A program made the translations under genes and the position numbers. The notes beneath the pieces were generated by a model. It was not told the DNA's origin and made no database searches. It saw only the letters and a list, made by a program, of their open reading frames with translations. This document shows positions 24,145-33,550 of a stretch of 64,000 bases of DNA, piece after piece (the first letter of the stretch is position 1; every line of letters begins with the position of its first letter). The DNA comes from Candidatus Methanoperedens nitratireducens (lineage in GTDB: Archaea; Halobacteriota; Methanosarcinia; Methanosarcinales; Methanoperedenaceae): assembly GCF_900196725.1 (NCBI RefSeq), contig NZ_FZMP01000112.1, forward strand, positions 1-64,000, in the 5' to 3' direction.

Positions 24145-26448
24145 TTACTCTTCTGTAACCTCGGCGCTCTCCTCTTTCTTGCCCCTCTTCTCCGCCTTTG
24201 CGCCGGCCTGCGCAGCGAACACGTTCAGGAGGTCTGTCATTTTTTCGTACTGTGCAGTCTCGATGTGCGAATACCGCAGCGGCTTCTTATGTTTTCTTGT
24301 CTCCTTTTTAAGTTTCTTGTAAAGCTCATCCGAGCGCGATGTGAGTTTTTCATCAGTTGTACCCTCGATAAGCATTACTCCTGTGGCTCCGTATTCAAAA
24401 GCTGCATTTACAACATCGGCATCCAGGATATGGATGGACGGCACGCTCACGAACCTGACGAGTGAAGAGTACTGCTTCCGGTTCACGCCTGCAATATCTG
24501 CGGCGGCATAGGCATAAGGGTCGAGGAACACGATAACACCGGGCGCTTCGCCAAGTATTGCCTTAAGCTGCGCCTTCAACTGGTTGCGGGTGTAGTTCCG
24601 TATCTCAATGCCTTTTACCGGGCATGCAGGTACGCATATTCCGCATCCGGTACATGCAAGAGGCGACAGCACAGCTTTGCCGCCATCAAGGTTAAGGGCA
24701 TTATAAGGACAGGCTTTCACGCAATCCCCGCATCCGTTGCATTCCAGGATCATGGGTTTTTCCGGCGGGATGAGGATTATGCCTTTCCCGAGGAACTGCG
24801 AGGCTTTATGCGCCGCGCTTATACCTTCCGTGACTGAATCATGTATATCCTTAGGACCGAGCGCGCATCCTGCGGAAAAGGCTGACTGGTTCAACGTATT
24901 CACCGGGTCAAGTTTTACGTGCTTTTCTTCTACGAACCCGTCATCTCCCAGGGGCACGCCGAGTTTATCCGCAAGTTCTTTTGTTCCTGCGGATGGCACG
25001 AGCGCAGGGCACAGCACTACCATGTCGAATACCTCGCGTCCTTTCATGCCGAGGTTCGTATCCTCGTACTGCACCATGAGCGTGCCATCGGGTTTAGGGA
25101 TTATTTCAGCAATTTTTCCGCGAACGTAGTTCACGCCTTTTTCCTGCGTGTGGTGGTAGAACTCCTCAAACCGCCTTCCCGCAGAACGCATATCGATATA
25201 GAATATCCATGCCTCGGCATCGCCTTTCATCTTCATGACAAGCTGAGCCTGTTTCTGCGAGTAGATGCAGCATACCTTTGAGCAGTATTTCTTTCCTCTT
25301 CCTGTGAAATCCCGGCTTCCGGCGCACAGCACAAAAGCCACACGGTTGGGGAATGAGCCGTCCGCCTTCTGCAGCCTCATGCCGGTCTTGCTCTTTGCCG
25401 AGAGCATCTCTTCGAATTCAATTGCAGTCAGGAGGTTGGGTGCAGGATAGTTGTATTCTTCGATAACCGACAGGTCAAGAGGCTCAAAACCCGTAGCTAT
25501 TGCGACAGCTCCGACAGAGATAGTACTTGTCTCCTCTTTTGCTTCCAGGTTTACGGCATCGCGCGGGCACACTTTCACGCATGCGCCACACTGCTTGCAC
25601 TTGGACATGTCTATCATATATGCCTGCGGGACAGCCTGGGCAAAAGGCAGGAATATTGCGCCTGTGGGGCATTTCCTGGCACATGCGCCGCAGGATATGC
25701 ATTTTTTAACATCTACATAGCGCGGGCTGTGTTTGAGAGTTATGGTGTAATCCCCCGGGCTTCCCTTTACATCCGCAGCCTCTGTCTGTGTAAGCATGGT
25801 GATGTTCGGGTGATTGTGCACCGCTACCATCTTTGGCGTAAGAATACACTGGGAGCAATCCAGCGTCGGGAAGGTCTTGGACAGACCGATCATATGTCCG
25901 CCCAGGAAAGGCGCCTTTTCTATCAGTATCACTTCATGGTTATCAGCCATTTCAAGGGCTGTGGTTATACCTGCTATGCCGCCGCCCACGACCAATGTTT
26001 TATCGACTAGCTTTTTCTCAAGCGGCACAAGCGGCTCTATGGAGCCTATGCGGGCTACTCCACCTTTTATCAGGCATTTGACCTTTGCATCAATGCCGGC
26101 TTTATCATGCACCCAGCTCGCCTGCTCCCGTATGTTCGTTATCTCAAGAAGGTTCGGATTGATACCAGCTTTCTTTGCCATGCTCCTGAAAGTCTCAAGA
26201 TGCAGCTTGGGCGAGCATGAACCTATAACGACCCTATCGATTCTTCCCTTCTCGATGTCGTTCTTGATTCTCTCCTGCCCCTGGCTGCTGCACAGGTAAT
26301 CCTGGATATTGACGATCAGGTTTTTATCCGTTTTCAGCATATCGGCGACAGCCTGGAGGTCTACAACGTCACTTATGTTCCCGCCGCACCTGCACAGGTA
26401 CACGCCGATCTTCTTTGGCTGTACATTCTCAGGTTCTTTCTCTGTCAT
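24145..26448 (-). CDS. hdrA: Heterodisulfide reductase subunit A with cysteine-less MvhD-like C-terminus
   Basis: 767 residues. N-terminal CRCGG module; FAD domain from ~150 (TLVVGGGIAGIT); the Cys pair in LDCSQCILTPKM (198/201); four-Cys ferredoxin motifs CISCGACARKCP (250-260) and CKQCGACVKVCP (284-294), then further motifs CNGCGDCVKACP and CTGCGICVPACP near 577 and 605. Residues ~635-745 align with MvhD (the ADIAG, QY, AFEYGA-GV landmarks), yet all MvhD cysteines are replaced, so this tail cannot bind its [2Fe-2S] cluster. HdrA is the flavin-bifurcating electron hub; hdrC, hdrB, hdrA are in tandem. CoM-S-S-CoB reduction is the family role. Confidence 0.9.
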   Translation of the reverse strand: MTEKEPENVQPKKIGVYLCRCGGNISDVVDLQAVADMLKTDKNLIVNIQDYLCSSQGQERIKNDIEKGRIDRVVIGSCSPKLHLETFRSMAKKAGINPNLLEITNIREQASWVHDKAGIDAKVKCLIKGGVARIGSIEPLVPLEKKLVDKTLVVGGGIAGITTALEMADNHEVILIEKAPFLGGHMIGLSKTFPTLDCSQCILTPKMVAVHNHPNITMLTQTEAADVKGSPGDYTITLKHSPRYVDVKKCISCGACARKCPTGAIFLPFAQAVPQAYMIDMSKCKQCGACVKVCPRDAVNLEAKEETSTISVGAVAIATGFEPLDLSVIEEYNYPAPNLLTAIEFEEMLSAKSKTGMRLQKADGSFPNRVAFVLCAGSRDFTGRGKKYCSKVCCIYSQKQAQLVMKMKGDAEAWIFYIDMRSAGRRFEEFYHHTQEKGVNYVRGKIAEIIPKPDGTLMVQYEDTNLGMKGREVFDMVVLCPALVPSAGTKELADKLGVPLGDDGFVEEKHVKLDPVNTLNQSAFSAGCALGPKDIHDSVTEGISAAHKASQFLGKGIILIPPEKPMILECNGCGDCVKACPYNALNLDGGKAVLSPLACTGCGICVPACPVKGIEIRNYTRNQLKAQLKAILGEAPGVIVFLDPYAYAAADIAGVNRKQYSSLVRFVSVPSIHILDADVVNAAFEYGATGVMLIEGTTDEKLTSRSDELYKKLKKETRKHKKPLRYSHIETAQYEKMTDLLNVFAAQAGAKAEKRGKKEESAEVTEE

Positions 26449-26450
26449 TG

Positions 26451-27293
26451 TTACCTCCCTATCTTAGCAACCAGTTTATCAGCAGGAACGAGATGCTTGT
26501 CCAGTCCCAGTTCTCTGGGACTCATGCCCATGGCAAGACCGATAAGTTGTGTGAAGTAAATAATCGGCATATCATATTTGATATTATATTTTGATTCTAC
26601 TGCTTTCTGTTTGGCATCAAGCTGGAGATGGCACATCGGGCATGTCACTACCATGCAGTCTGCGCCGGATTCCTTTGCCATGGCAAGCAGGTCTTTTGCA
26701 AGGCTCAGAGCTAAATCCTCATTCGTTATGAGAACCGGACCCCCGCAGCATTTCGTTTTATAATAGTATTTTACAGGCTCCGCTCCCAGGGTCGAAATGA
26801 GATTGTCCAGCGATTTAGGATTTTCAGGGCTGTCGAACCTGTTCTCAGGTCTTGTCAGCAGGCAGCCGTAATAGGGTACGGCTTTTATTTTTAACGGCTT
26901 TTTGACACTCTCTGCCAGTTTTGCAAGCCCGTAGTCTTTTACTATGACCTCAAGCAGGTGTTTTGGTTTTGTATTCCCGTCGTATTTATTTTTGAGTTTT
27001 CCATTTATCATATTTTTTAAAGTTGCATCCTCAAGCGCGGTATTGGCGCGCATCAGGTTTGAATAACAAAGGTTGCACGGGGTTGCTATATCAAGCCCAT
27101 TTGCCGAGGCAAGCGTTCTTGCCGAGAGCGCCGCTCGTACGTTCCTGTCGGGTACGTGCAGAGCGCCGCAGCAGTTCCAGTTCTTGACCTCCTCAAGCCC
27201 AATGCCGAGGCGGCGGAATACCGCTTCTACTGACATGCGGTAGTCAATGGCAGTGCCGTGCTGCGCACATCCGGGATAGTATGAGTATTTCAT
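26451..27293 (-). CDS. hdrB: Heterodisulfide reductase subunit B
   Basis: 280 residues with two CCG (cysteine-rich) domains, each having the Cx(n)CCGx(n)CxxC pattern: YYPGC...NWNCCGALH...CNLC and YYGCLL...KCCGGP...CPMC. These bind the noncubane [4Fe-4S] clusters where disulfide reduction occurs. All ligands are present. The gene overlaps hdrC by 4 bp and lies 2 bp before hdrA. Confidence 0.92.
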   Translation of the reverse strand: MKYSYYPGCAQHGTAIDYRMSVEAVFRRLGIGLEEVKNWNCCGALHVPDRNVRAALSARTLASANGLDIATPCNLCYSNLMRANTALEDATLKNMINGKLKNKYDGNTKPKHLLEVIVKDYGLAKLAESVKKPLKIKAVPYYGCLLTRPENRFDSPENPKSLDNLISTLGAEPVKYYYKTKCCGGPVLITNEDLALSLAKDLLAMAKESGADCMVVTCPMCHLQLDAKQKAVESKYNIKYDMPIIYFTQLIGLAMGMSPRELGLDKHLVPADKLVAKIGR

Positions 27294-27883
27294 TTTTCAG
27301 CCTCCCCGCCTGTATCGGCTGCTTTTTCTTCGTTCTTTTCCTCTTCAGTTTTAAAGATGGCATCAAGTTCGCGTGCATCTTCCATCTTATCAGGCATTAG
27401 CGGCAGTTTTCCCCTGGACATAAGCGACAGACCGAAAGGAGCCTGTTTTATCATTCCGGGTTCGGACAGGCTGTATTTTGAGATAAGCAGGAACTCCGAA
27501 GCTCTTCCGCTCTTCTTTATCACATCCGAGAAAATGCTATCAAATTTGGAATTCTTGTTCTTTATGCCCTCGGCTATAGCTATCGGCTTTAACGTCTCCA
27601 TAAGCTCGGTCGGGCGTATCCCCCGCGGGCAGCGTACCGAGCATGAAAAGCAGGTCGTGCATATCCAGATGGTATTGCTGTTCAGCACCTGATGTTTAAG
27701 CCCGAGCTGGACCATGCGCACAAGCTGGCGCGGCGTGTAGTCCATCTCATGGCTAACCGGGCATGAGCCCGCGCATATCCCGCACTGCATGCACGTTGGT
27801 ATTTTCTCGCCGACCGGTGTTTTTAGAACGAGGTCGCGAAAAGCAGTGTCTCTGGTTTCCGGTAGTATTGTTTCTTTTTTCAT
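27290..27883 (-). CDS. hdrC: Heterodisulfide reductase subunit C
   Basis: 197 residues with two [4Fe-4S] motifs, CMQCGICAGSCPVS and CTTCFSCSVRCPRG, the HdrC hallmark; the C-terminal third is a charged, low-complexity tail. It relays electrons between HdrA and HdrB. First gene of the hdrCBA operon. Confidence 0.92.
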   Translation of the reverse strand: MKKETILPETRDTAFRDLVLKTPVGEKIPTCMQCGICAGSCPVSHEMDYTPRQLVRMVQLGLKHQVLNSNTIWICTTCFSCSVRCPRGIRPTELMETLKPIAIAEGIKNKNSKFDSIFSDVIKKSGRASEFLLISKYSLSEPGMIKQAPFGLSLMSRGKLPLMPDKMEDARELDAIFKTEEEKNEEKAADTGGEAEK

Positions 27884-27912
27884 TATTAATCCTGGAGGAA
27901 GGCGTATGAAGA

Positions 27913-27943
27913 TGTCATGTTATATATATCTTATTAGATGACA
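27913..27943 (-). promoter_or_regulatory. hdrCBA promoter: TATA flanked by inverted TGTCAT boxes
   Basis: On the minus strand an AT-rich TATA element (GATATATATAAC) lies about 35-45 bp before hdrC. It is bracketed by TGTCAT at 27913-27918 and ATGACA at 27938-27943, an inverted pair that could be an operator occluding the TATA site. Confidence 0.45.
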
Positions 27944-27997
27944 CTTTACGCCTGTAGATACCCCCGCAATTTTGACAAAACACAATTTTTATCCCGC

Positions 27998-28267
27998 CTA
28001 CTTTTTCATTATAAAAAATTTACTATTGTATTGAGGAGTGAACTCAGGATGTTCCTCTTTCACTGCATCTATTGATTGTAATAATATATCTTCTTTTGTT
28101 GCATCGATTTGGGATTTTTTACCTAAACTGTTCATTCTTAAAGGCTGGTAATACAGTCTTAACATATTTTGCAGAGGGTTGCCCCTCGGTATATGTTCCA
28201 TTTCTTCTTTCACTTGCTCTCTCATTTCTTTAAGTTTGTTTTTCGCCTCTATTATTTTATTGTTCAT
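27998..28267 (-). CDS. Small charged hypothetical protein
   Basis: 89 residues, helical and strongly charged in its first half (EAKNKLKEMREQVKEEME), with no motif I recognise. It is transcribed away from cofC, sharing the intergenic region 28268-28393. An 8-bp inverted pair CATGGTAT/ATACCATG flanks that region's TATA-like sequence. Confidence 0.5.
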   Translation of the reverse strand: MNNKIIEAKNKLKEMREQVKEEMEHIPRGNPLQNMLRLYYQPLRMNSLGKKSQIDATKEDILLQSIDAVKEEHPEFTPQYNSKFFIMKK

Positions 28268-28393
28268 GCAGCGTACGTATGCATGTATGTACTCATGGTA
28301 TATAAATACTTTGGTAGGATTTATCTCATACCATGGCGCACTGGAATGGTCTTTTCCAAAGCTTTTTATCGGTATACCCAGTCTTTTGGAGGT

Positions 28394-29038
28394 ATGAGAG
28401 CCGTCATCCCGTTCAAGAAGGGCAACGCCAAATCGAGGTTAGGAAAGCTTCTCTCTGAAAAAGAACGAGAGGAGCTTGCAATGGCGATGCTCAATGATGT
28501 TGCAGAGGCGCTGCTTGGCTCGGGGTGTTTCGGGGTTATCGACTTATTGACAACTTCGATCATCGAGGTCAAAGGATTAAACACAGTATTGACTGAAAAA
28601 GGACTGAACGAGGCATTGAACGAGTACCTCGGAAAAATGTCCTCGCATTCGATCAATGAACCAGTTCTTATTATAATGGCAGATATTCCGCTTGTTTCGA
28701 TAAAGAACATCAGGGACATTGCGGCATCCGCTACAGATGTTGTGATCGTGCCGGGGAGGATGGGCGGCACCAATGCCTTATTTATTCGCAACCCATCAAG
28801 CTTCCATGTGGATTACTACGGGGCAAGTTTCATAAAGCACAAGGAAATCGCGGCTGGAAGCGGTCTTGAAATTGAGGTCTTTGACTCATTTAATTTAAGT
28901 ACGGATATTGATGAAGTCGCCGATATTACAGAAATCCTGCTTCATGGGAAAGGACATGCGGCACGTTATCTCAAAAAACTTGGGTTCACAGTGGTGGAAG
29001 CAGAAAATGGTGGCAGGGTTGGATTAAAAAAGATATAA
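28394..29038 (+). CDS. cofC: 2-phospho-L-lactate guanylyltransferase
   Basis: 214 residues. MRAVIPFKKGNAKSRLGKLLS at the start is the nucleotidyltransferase signature of CofC; MADIPLVSI and GRMGGTNALFIR follow. It activates the lactyl (or enolpyruvyl) phosphate for F420 synthesis. The ATG at 28394 fits the family length; the upstream in-frame extension is not conserved. Promoter TATA-like CTTTTTATC at 28361-28369 suggests a nearly leaderless mRNA, consistent with GGAGG lying too close to act as a normal site. Confidence 0.85.
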   Translation: MRAVIPFKKGNAKSRLGKLLSEKEREELAMAMLNDVAEALLGSGCFGVIDLLTTSIIEVKGLNTVLTEKGLNEALNEYLGKMSSHSINEPVLIIMADIPLVSIKNIRDIAASATDVVIVPGRMGGTNALFIRNPSSFHVDYYGASFIKHKEIAAGSGLEIEVFDSFNLSTDIDEVADITEILLHGKGHAARYLKKLGFTVVEAENGGRVGLKKI

Positions 29039-29070
29039 ATCTTAAGATTTATACCTGATCGATAACTATA

Positions 29071-29094
29071 TTTGGAGTCACTCCAAATTTGGAG
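29071..29094 (+). promoter_or_regulatory. Double palindrome operator before the DtxR-family gene
   Basis: TTTGGAG-TCA-CTCCAAA (29071-29087) is a perfect inverted repeat, and its right arm pairs again with TTTGGAG at 29088-29094 (CTCCAAATTTGGAG). The site ends 2 bp before the ATG, so the same bases supply GGAG as a ribosome-binding site. A metal-dependent autorepressor site is the likely meaning. Confidence 0.6.
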
Positions 29095-29096
29095 AT

Positions 29097-29531
29097 ATGA
29101 AAGGTATAAATGGACTGGAACTATCCCCGAAAAAGACAGACTATCTCAAATTCATTAAAGAGAAGAAAAAGGTAAAGACTACTGAAATATCCGATAAGTT
29201 CAAAGTCGATCCTTCTACGACGACCAAGATATTGCTTGAACTCGCAAAAACAGATCTGATAACCTATACACCTTATCACGGCTGTTCCCTGACAGAAAAA
29301 GGTATCAAGTACGCAGAATTCTTAAACAGGCGGCATGGACTTATAGTATGCATGCTGGTAGGTATGGGAATGGATGCAAAAACCGCATGCGAGGCTGCCG
29401 GAAGATTTGAATATTTTGTCACGAAAGATGTGGTGGACATACTGTGCAAGAATTTCTCTCATCCTGATCATAGTCCGTGCGGAACCAGGATAAGCCGTGA
29501 TACCTGCTGTTGCTGTCCGGGAGGTCGCTGA
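29097..29531 (+). CDS. DtxR-family metal-dependent regulator, probable zinc repressor
   Basis: 144 residues. N-terminal winged helix (LKFIKEKKKVKTTEISDKFKVDPSTTTKILLELAKTDLI, then a GCSLTEKG wing), followed by a short dimerisation/metal domain with HSPCGTR and a CCCCPGG cysteine cluster close to the end. It lies 1 bp upstream of the zinc-transporter lipoprotein gene and three-gene znu operon, so zinc (or manganese) uptake control is likely. The C-terminal cysteine cluster is unusual for the family. Confidence 0.75.
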   Translation: MKGINGLELSPKKTDYLKFIKEKKKVKTTEISDKFKVDPSTTTKILLELAKTDLITYTPYHGCSLTEKGIKYAEFLNRRHGLIVCMLVGMGMDAKTACEAAGRFEYFVTKDVVDILCKNFSHPDHSPCGTRISRDTCCCCPGGR

Positions 29532-29532
29532 G

Positions 29533-30438
29533 ATGAACTCTGTAAAGTCTGCATTTACTCTTATTTCACTCACTGTGTTGCTTGTGAGCCTAACAGGGTG
29601 CATCGAGCAGCCGAAAACAAGTGAAAAAATCAATGTTGTTACGACTTTCTATCCTCTCTACGAATTTTCCAGTCGCATCGGGGGCGATAAAGCTGATGTC
29701 TCAATTCTTGTTCCGGCAGGAGTCGAGCCCCACGAATGGGATCCAGTTCCAAGGGATATTATTAAAATAGAGTCTGCCGACATATTTATTTATAACGGGG
29801 CAGGCTTTGAGCCGTTTATTGATGAGATAATAAAAAAGATAGAATCCAGGAAATTAATAATTACGGACTCAAGCGAAGGGATCGAGTTAATTAAAGAAGA
29901 CGGGGTGCCAGACCCGCATATCTGGCTTGACCCCACCCTGGCAAAGTATCAGGTGAATGCCATAGAGAAGGCGTTCATCAGGGTAGATCCTCAGAACAAA
30001 GATTATTACAGCAATAATGCGCGTGAGCTTAAGCAGGAGCTTGATGCCCTGGATGAGGAGATATCTAAAGGATTAGCCCCCGCCAAAAAGAAGGTGTTCA
30101 TAACGTCACATAGCGCATTCAGCTACTTTGCAAGAAGGTATAACCTGACGCAAATCGCAATTTCAGGATTATCTTCGGACATAGAGCCCAGCCCTGCAAA
30201 AATAGCCGGGATTGTCAGGCTTGCAAAGGAGAACAACGTGAAATATATCTTTTTTGAAACATTAGCAAATCCGAGGCTGTCCCAGGTTATTGCGAACGAG
30301 GCTGGTGCACGGACACTCGTACTTAACCCGATAGAAGGGCTCTCTGAGGAACAAATAAAACAGGGAGCGAATTACTTTACAATAATGCGAGAAAACCTGA
30401 AAAACCTCAAAATAGCGCTGGAGGCGGAAAATGGATGA
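29533..30438 (+). CDS. znuA: Zinc ABC transporter substrate-binding lipoprotein
   Basis: About 301 residues. A lipobox (SLTGC, residues ~17-21) at the end of the signal peptide. The cluster A-1 fold shows metal-ligand motifs: VEPHEWDP, DPHIWLDP, and HSAFSYFARRY, with a GLSSDIEPSP loop, typical of Zn/Mn-binding ZnuA/TroA. ATG at 29533 is preceded by GGGAGGTC with good spacing. The stop overlaps the ATPase gene by 8 bp. Confidence 0.88.
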   Translation: MNSVKSAFTLISLTVLLVSLTGCIEQPKTSEKINVVTTFYPLYEFSSRIGGDKADVSILVPAGVEPHEWDPVPRDIIKIESADIFIYNGAGFEPFIDEIIKKIESRKLIITDSSEGIELIKEDGVPDPHIWLDPTLAKYQVNAIEKAFIRVDPQNKDYYSNNARELKQELDALDEEISKGLAPAKKKVFITSHSAFSYFARRYNLTQIAISGLSSDIEPSPAKIAGIVRLAKENNVKYIFFETLANPRLSQVIANEAGARTLVLNPIEGLSEEQIKQGANYFTIMRENLKNLKIALEAENG

Positions 30439-31180
30439 AATAATTATTGAGATGACGGACATTAACCTGGAACGGGGCGATACACGCGTTCTTGAGAATA
30501 TCAATCTTGTAATTGAGCGCGGGGAGTTTTTAGGGGTCATAGGTCCTAACGGCGCAGGTAAGACCACGCTGCTGAAAATAATGCTCGGTCTCATCAAACC
30601 TACGAGCGGCACAATAAGGCTTTTTGGTGAGGATATACATGATTTCAGGGACTGGTACAGGATAGGATACATACCCCAGCATGCCCTGAATTTTGATGAG
30701 AACTTCCCGATAAGCGTGCATGAGGTCGTATCGATGGGAAGGTTCGTAAAAAAAGGCATGTTCAAAAAGCTTGGGAAAGAAGACATGAAGACGATCGATG
30801 AGGCGCTGGAAATAGTGGGCATGACCGAATATAAGAATAGAAGGATAGGCGAACTCTCAGGCGGTCAGCAGCAGCGGGTATTCATAGCCCGCGCGCTATC
30901 AAGCCAGCCCGATTTGCTAATTCTGGACGAACCCACGGTAGGTGTCGATATCATCATGCAAAAAGAGTTCTATGATTTCCTGGAGAGATTGAACAAGGAG
31001 AAAAAAATCACACTGGTACTTGCGACCCACGATATCAGCAACATAACCGCCCGTGTCGGAAAAATTGCCTGCATCAACAGGAAGTTGTTCCCTGGATGCC
31101 ATCCTGAAGAGCTTTTTGCCGGGGCTCTTGTTGAGGGCATGAGGTTCGTGCACCATTTACACGGGGATCAGCATGCTTGA
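30431..31180 (+). CDS. znuC: Zinc ABC transporter ATP-binding protein
   Basis: 249 residues with all ABC ATPase motifs: Walker A GPNGAGKTT, Q-loop IPQHA, signature LSGGQQQR, Walker B LLILDEPTVGVD and the H-loop ATHDI. It energises import through ZnuB. Overlaps both neighbours by 8 bp. Confidence 0.92.
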   Translation: MDEIIIEMTDINLERGDTRVLENINLVIERGEFLGVIGPNGAGKTTLLKIMLGLIKPTSGTIRLFGEDIHDFRDWYRIGYIPQHALNFDENFPISVHEVVSMGRFVKKGMFKKLGKEDMKTIDEALEIVGMTEYKNRRIGELSGGQQQRVFIARALSSQPDLLILDEPTVGVDIIMQKEFYDFLERLNKEKKITLVLATHDISNITARVGKIACINRKLFPGCHPEELFAGALVEGMRFVHHLHGDQHA

Positions 31181-31973
31181 GATTTTCCAGTATGGTTTCA
31201 TGCAGCGGGCACTGGTCGCGGGATTAATGATAGCTGTCATATGTTCAGCGATCGGCACTTTTATAGTATTAAAAAGGCTTTCGATGATCGGCGACGGGCT
31301 TGCGCATATTGCCCTGGGAGGAATAGCTATCGGGCTTTTCTTAAATGTATATCCGGTAATATCAGCCCTGATATTTTCGGTATTGAGCGCACTCGGTATC
31401 AACAGCCTGAAGAGAGCCAGGATATATGGCGACCTGGCTATAGCGATATTCTTTTCCGCAGGGCTTGCTGTGGCTGTAGTTATCCTGAGCATTTCAAATG
31501 GCTTCAATGTCGACCTGTTCAGTTATCTGTTCGGCAGCATCCTGACCGTAAATGATACGGATTTGCAAATCATCTTTGGGCTGGGTATACTGGTTTTAGG
31601 GGCTGTGTTTATTTTTTATAAAGAGCTTTTTTATACCACTTTTGATGAGACATCTGCAAGAGCGGGCGGGATCCCCGTGGAGAAATTAAATACCCTGCTC
31701 ATCGTGTTAACCTCGGTGACAGTGGTAGTTTCACTGAAAATAGTCGGTGTCCTGCTCGTCTCTTCCCTGCTCGTAGTCCCGGTTGCTACGAGCCTCCAGG
31801 TTTCCAGGAGTTTCAGGGGAACGATATTATCCTCAATGGTCTTTGCGGTATTTTCAGTGGTATCCGGCCTGATCATCTCCTTTTATTTCAATTTAGCCGC
31901 AGGCGGCGCGATCGTGCTGACCTCTGTTATCGTATTTCTAATAGTGATGATTTATAAAAACAGTGCTGGTTAA
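31173..31973 (+). CDS. znuB: Zinc ABC transporter permease
   Basis: 266 residues, eight or so hydrophobic segments. Conserved family landmarks include the FIVLKRLSMIGDGLAHIALGG segment and a GVLLVSSLLVVPVA stretch in the second half. Partner of the ATPase above. Confidence 0.9.
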   Translation: MLEIFQYGFMQRALVAGLMIAVICSAIGTFIVLKRLSMIGDGLAHIALGGIAIGLFLNVYPVISALIFSVLSALGINSLKRARIYGDLAIAIFFSAGLAVAVVILSISNGFNVDLFSYLFGSILTVNDTDLQIIFGLGILVLGAVFIFYKELFYTTFDETSARAGGIPVEKLNTLLIVLTSVTVVVSLKIVGVLLVSSLLVVPVATSLQVSRSFRGTILSSMVFAVFSVVSGLIISFYFNLAAGGAIVLTSVIVFLIVMIYKNSAG

Positions 31974-32041
31974 ATCCGTTTTAGAAAAGGATAAAGGGCG
32001 CAAAGTATAATATCTCAGATTATAAGGAAGAATAACAAATT

Positions 32042-32938
32042 ATGCAACTTGAAAAACTCAGACACGGCACAGAACTCCTGAAGCGCGGCTTTGCCAGCAT
32101 GCAAAAAGGCGGCGTAATAATGGACGTCACCACTCCGCAGGAAGCGCAGATAGCAGAAAGAGCAGGCGCGGTGGCTGTTATGGCACTCCACGCAGTACCC
32201 GCGGATATCAGGAAAGCAGGCGGGGTCGCAAGAATGGCAGACCCGCAGGTTATAGCAGAGATAATAGACGCAGTAACAATACCTGTCATGGCAAAAGCCA
32301 GGATAGGTCATTTCGTTGAGGCTGAGATCCTTGAAGCGCTCGGCGTGGACATGGTTGACGAGTCCGAGGTGCTCACGCCCGCGGATGAGAGTTTCCATAT
32401 CGATAAGACCGGGTTCACGATACCTTTCGTATGTGGCGCACGCGACCTGGGCGAGGCGCTCAGGCGGATACATGAGGGTGCAGCCATGATACGGACAAAG
32501 GGCGAAGCAGGTACGGGAGATGTGAAAGAGGCAGTCAGGCACATGCGCGCCATCATGGGTGCAATAAGGGAACTGAAAGGCAAAAGTTCTGAGGAACTTA
32601 CAGCGGTAGCACGCAAAATAGAGGCATCGGTTGAGCTTGTGAAAGAAACGGCAGAATTACAGAGGCTTCCCGTAGTGAACTTCGCGGCTGGCGGCATTGC
32701 CACCCCTGCGGATGCTGCGCTGATGATGCGCCTGGGCGCGGACGGGGTTTTTGTAGGTTCGGGGATATTCAAGGCAGAGAATCCTGAAAAAATGGCGTCA
32801 GCAATAGTGGAAGCTGTGAACAATTACGATAATGCAGCGATGCTTGCACAGATCTCAAAAGGGCTCGGCGGGGCTATGAAGGGGATCGATATCAGGAATC
32901 TGACGGAGAAGGAAGTGCTGCAGGCAAGAGGATGGTAG
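32042..32938 (+). CDS. pdxS: Pyridoxal 5'-phosphate synthase subunit PdxS
   Basis: 298 residues, nearly the standard length. Conserved N-terminal [25 protein letters not shown], and [15 protein letters not shown]; the catalytic lysines and the phosphate-binding GEAGTGD and GGIATP segments are present. With PdxT it makes PLP from ribulose-5-phosphate-type sugar, glyceraldehyde-3-phosphate and ammonia. No pdxT lies nearby. Transcribed in the same direction as znuB, 69 bp apart. Confidence 0.93.
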   Translation: MQLEKLRHGTELLKRGFASMQKGGVIMDVTTPQEAQIAERAGAVAVMALHAVPADIRKAGGVARMADPQVIAEIIDAVTIPVMAKARIGHFVEAEILEALGVDMVDESEVLTPADESFHIDKTGFTIPFVCGARDLGEALRRIHEGAAMIRTKGEAGTGDVKEAVRHMRAIMGAIRELKGKSSEELTAVARKIEASVELVKETAELQRLPVVNFAAGGIATPADAALMMRLGADGVFVGSGIFKAENPEKMASAIVEAVNNYDNAAMLAQISKGLGGAMKGIDIRNLTEKEVLQARGW

Positions 32939-33040
32939 GGTAGTTTCATCATGAGTATATACTCGTAATTCAACACTTTCTATAAAGAGCCAGCGCCTCA
33001 TCTTTTATATGCAGTTTCATTATGCCCAGTAGTAATCCAT

Positions 33041-33550
33041 TTATCCCCTCATTGCCATCACTATCTCCGTATACAACTCCGTCGAACACCTCCACCCCAT
33101 GCGTATCATTTCATTCAAACCTGCAAGTGCCTCCTCTTTCGTCACCAGCTTCATTTTCATCATTCTGAGAAGCAGATAGATTGTCCCGTGATGCTCTATC
33201 CCTTCTATTTCAGCCATTCCCCTTGCCTCCTCATCATCCATCAACGCAATGCCATCTAACTCAGAAGCCAGCGCAAGGACATCGGCGTCGCCCTCATGGA
33301 TCTTGGGGTTCTCTCTCAGATGCTCTATGTATCGCTTATTGGCAGGTGTTTTTACTTTGATTGTTCCGCTCTTAATGAGAGCTTCAATCATGAAAATCTC
33401 CGGTCTCCCGCTCTTTTTCCCTTCTTCTACAACCTCCCTGTAAACTGATCTTGTTGTATATTTATCTTCAGAAAAATGCTTTACTTTCTCGATGAGATTC
33501 ACTTTCCCAAGGTAGATCAGCGGCGTTGCATCAAAAATGAGCGGTTTCAT
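33041..33550 (-). CDS. PIN-domain toxin (DUF3368-type)
   Basis: 169 residues. PIN-fold landmarks: FDATPLIYLGK with the first Asp, an internal Glu (YREVVEEGKK), HEGDADVLALA with a central Asp, and ALMDDEEAR. These are the acidic residues of a metal-dependent ribonuclease. It overlaps the antitoxin gene by 4 bp, the normal type II arrangement. Confidence 0.8.
   Translation of the reverse strand: MKPLIFDATPLIYLGKVNLIEKVKHFSEDKYTTRSVYREVVEEGKKSGRPEIFMIEALIKSGTIKVKTPANKRYIEHLRENPKIHEGDADVLALASELDGIALMDDEEARGMAEIEGIEHHGTIYLLLRMMKMKLVTKEEALAGLNEMIRMGWRCSTELYTEIVMAMRG

Noticed and set aside
32953-32964. GAGTATATACTC palindrome after pdxS, similar to 9523-9534
   Set aside because: A short AT-rich palindrome, likely by chance; nothing else is shared by the two sites.
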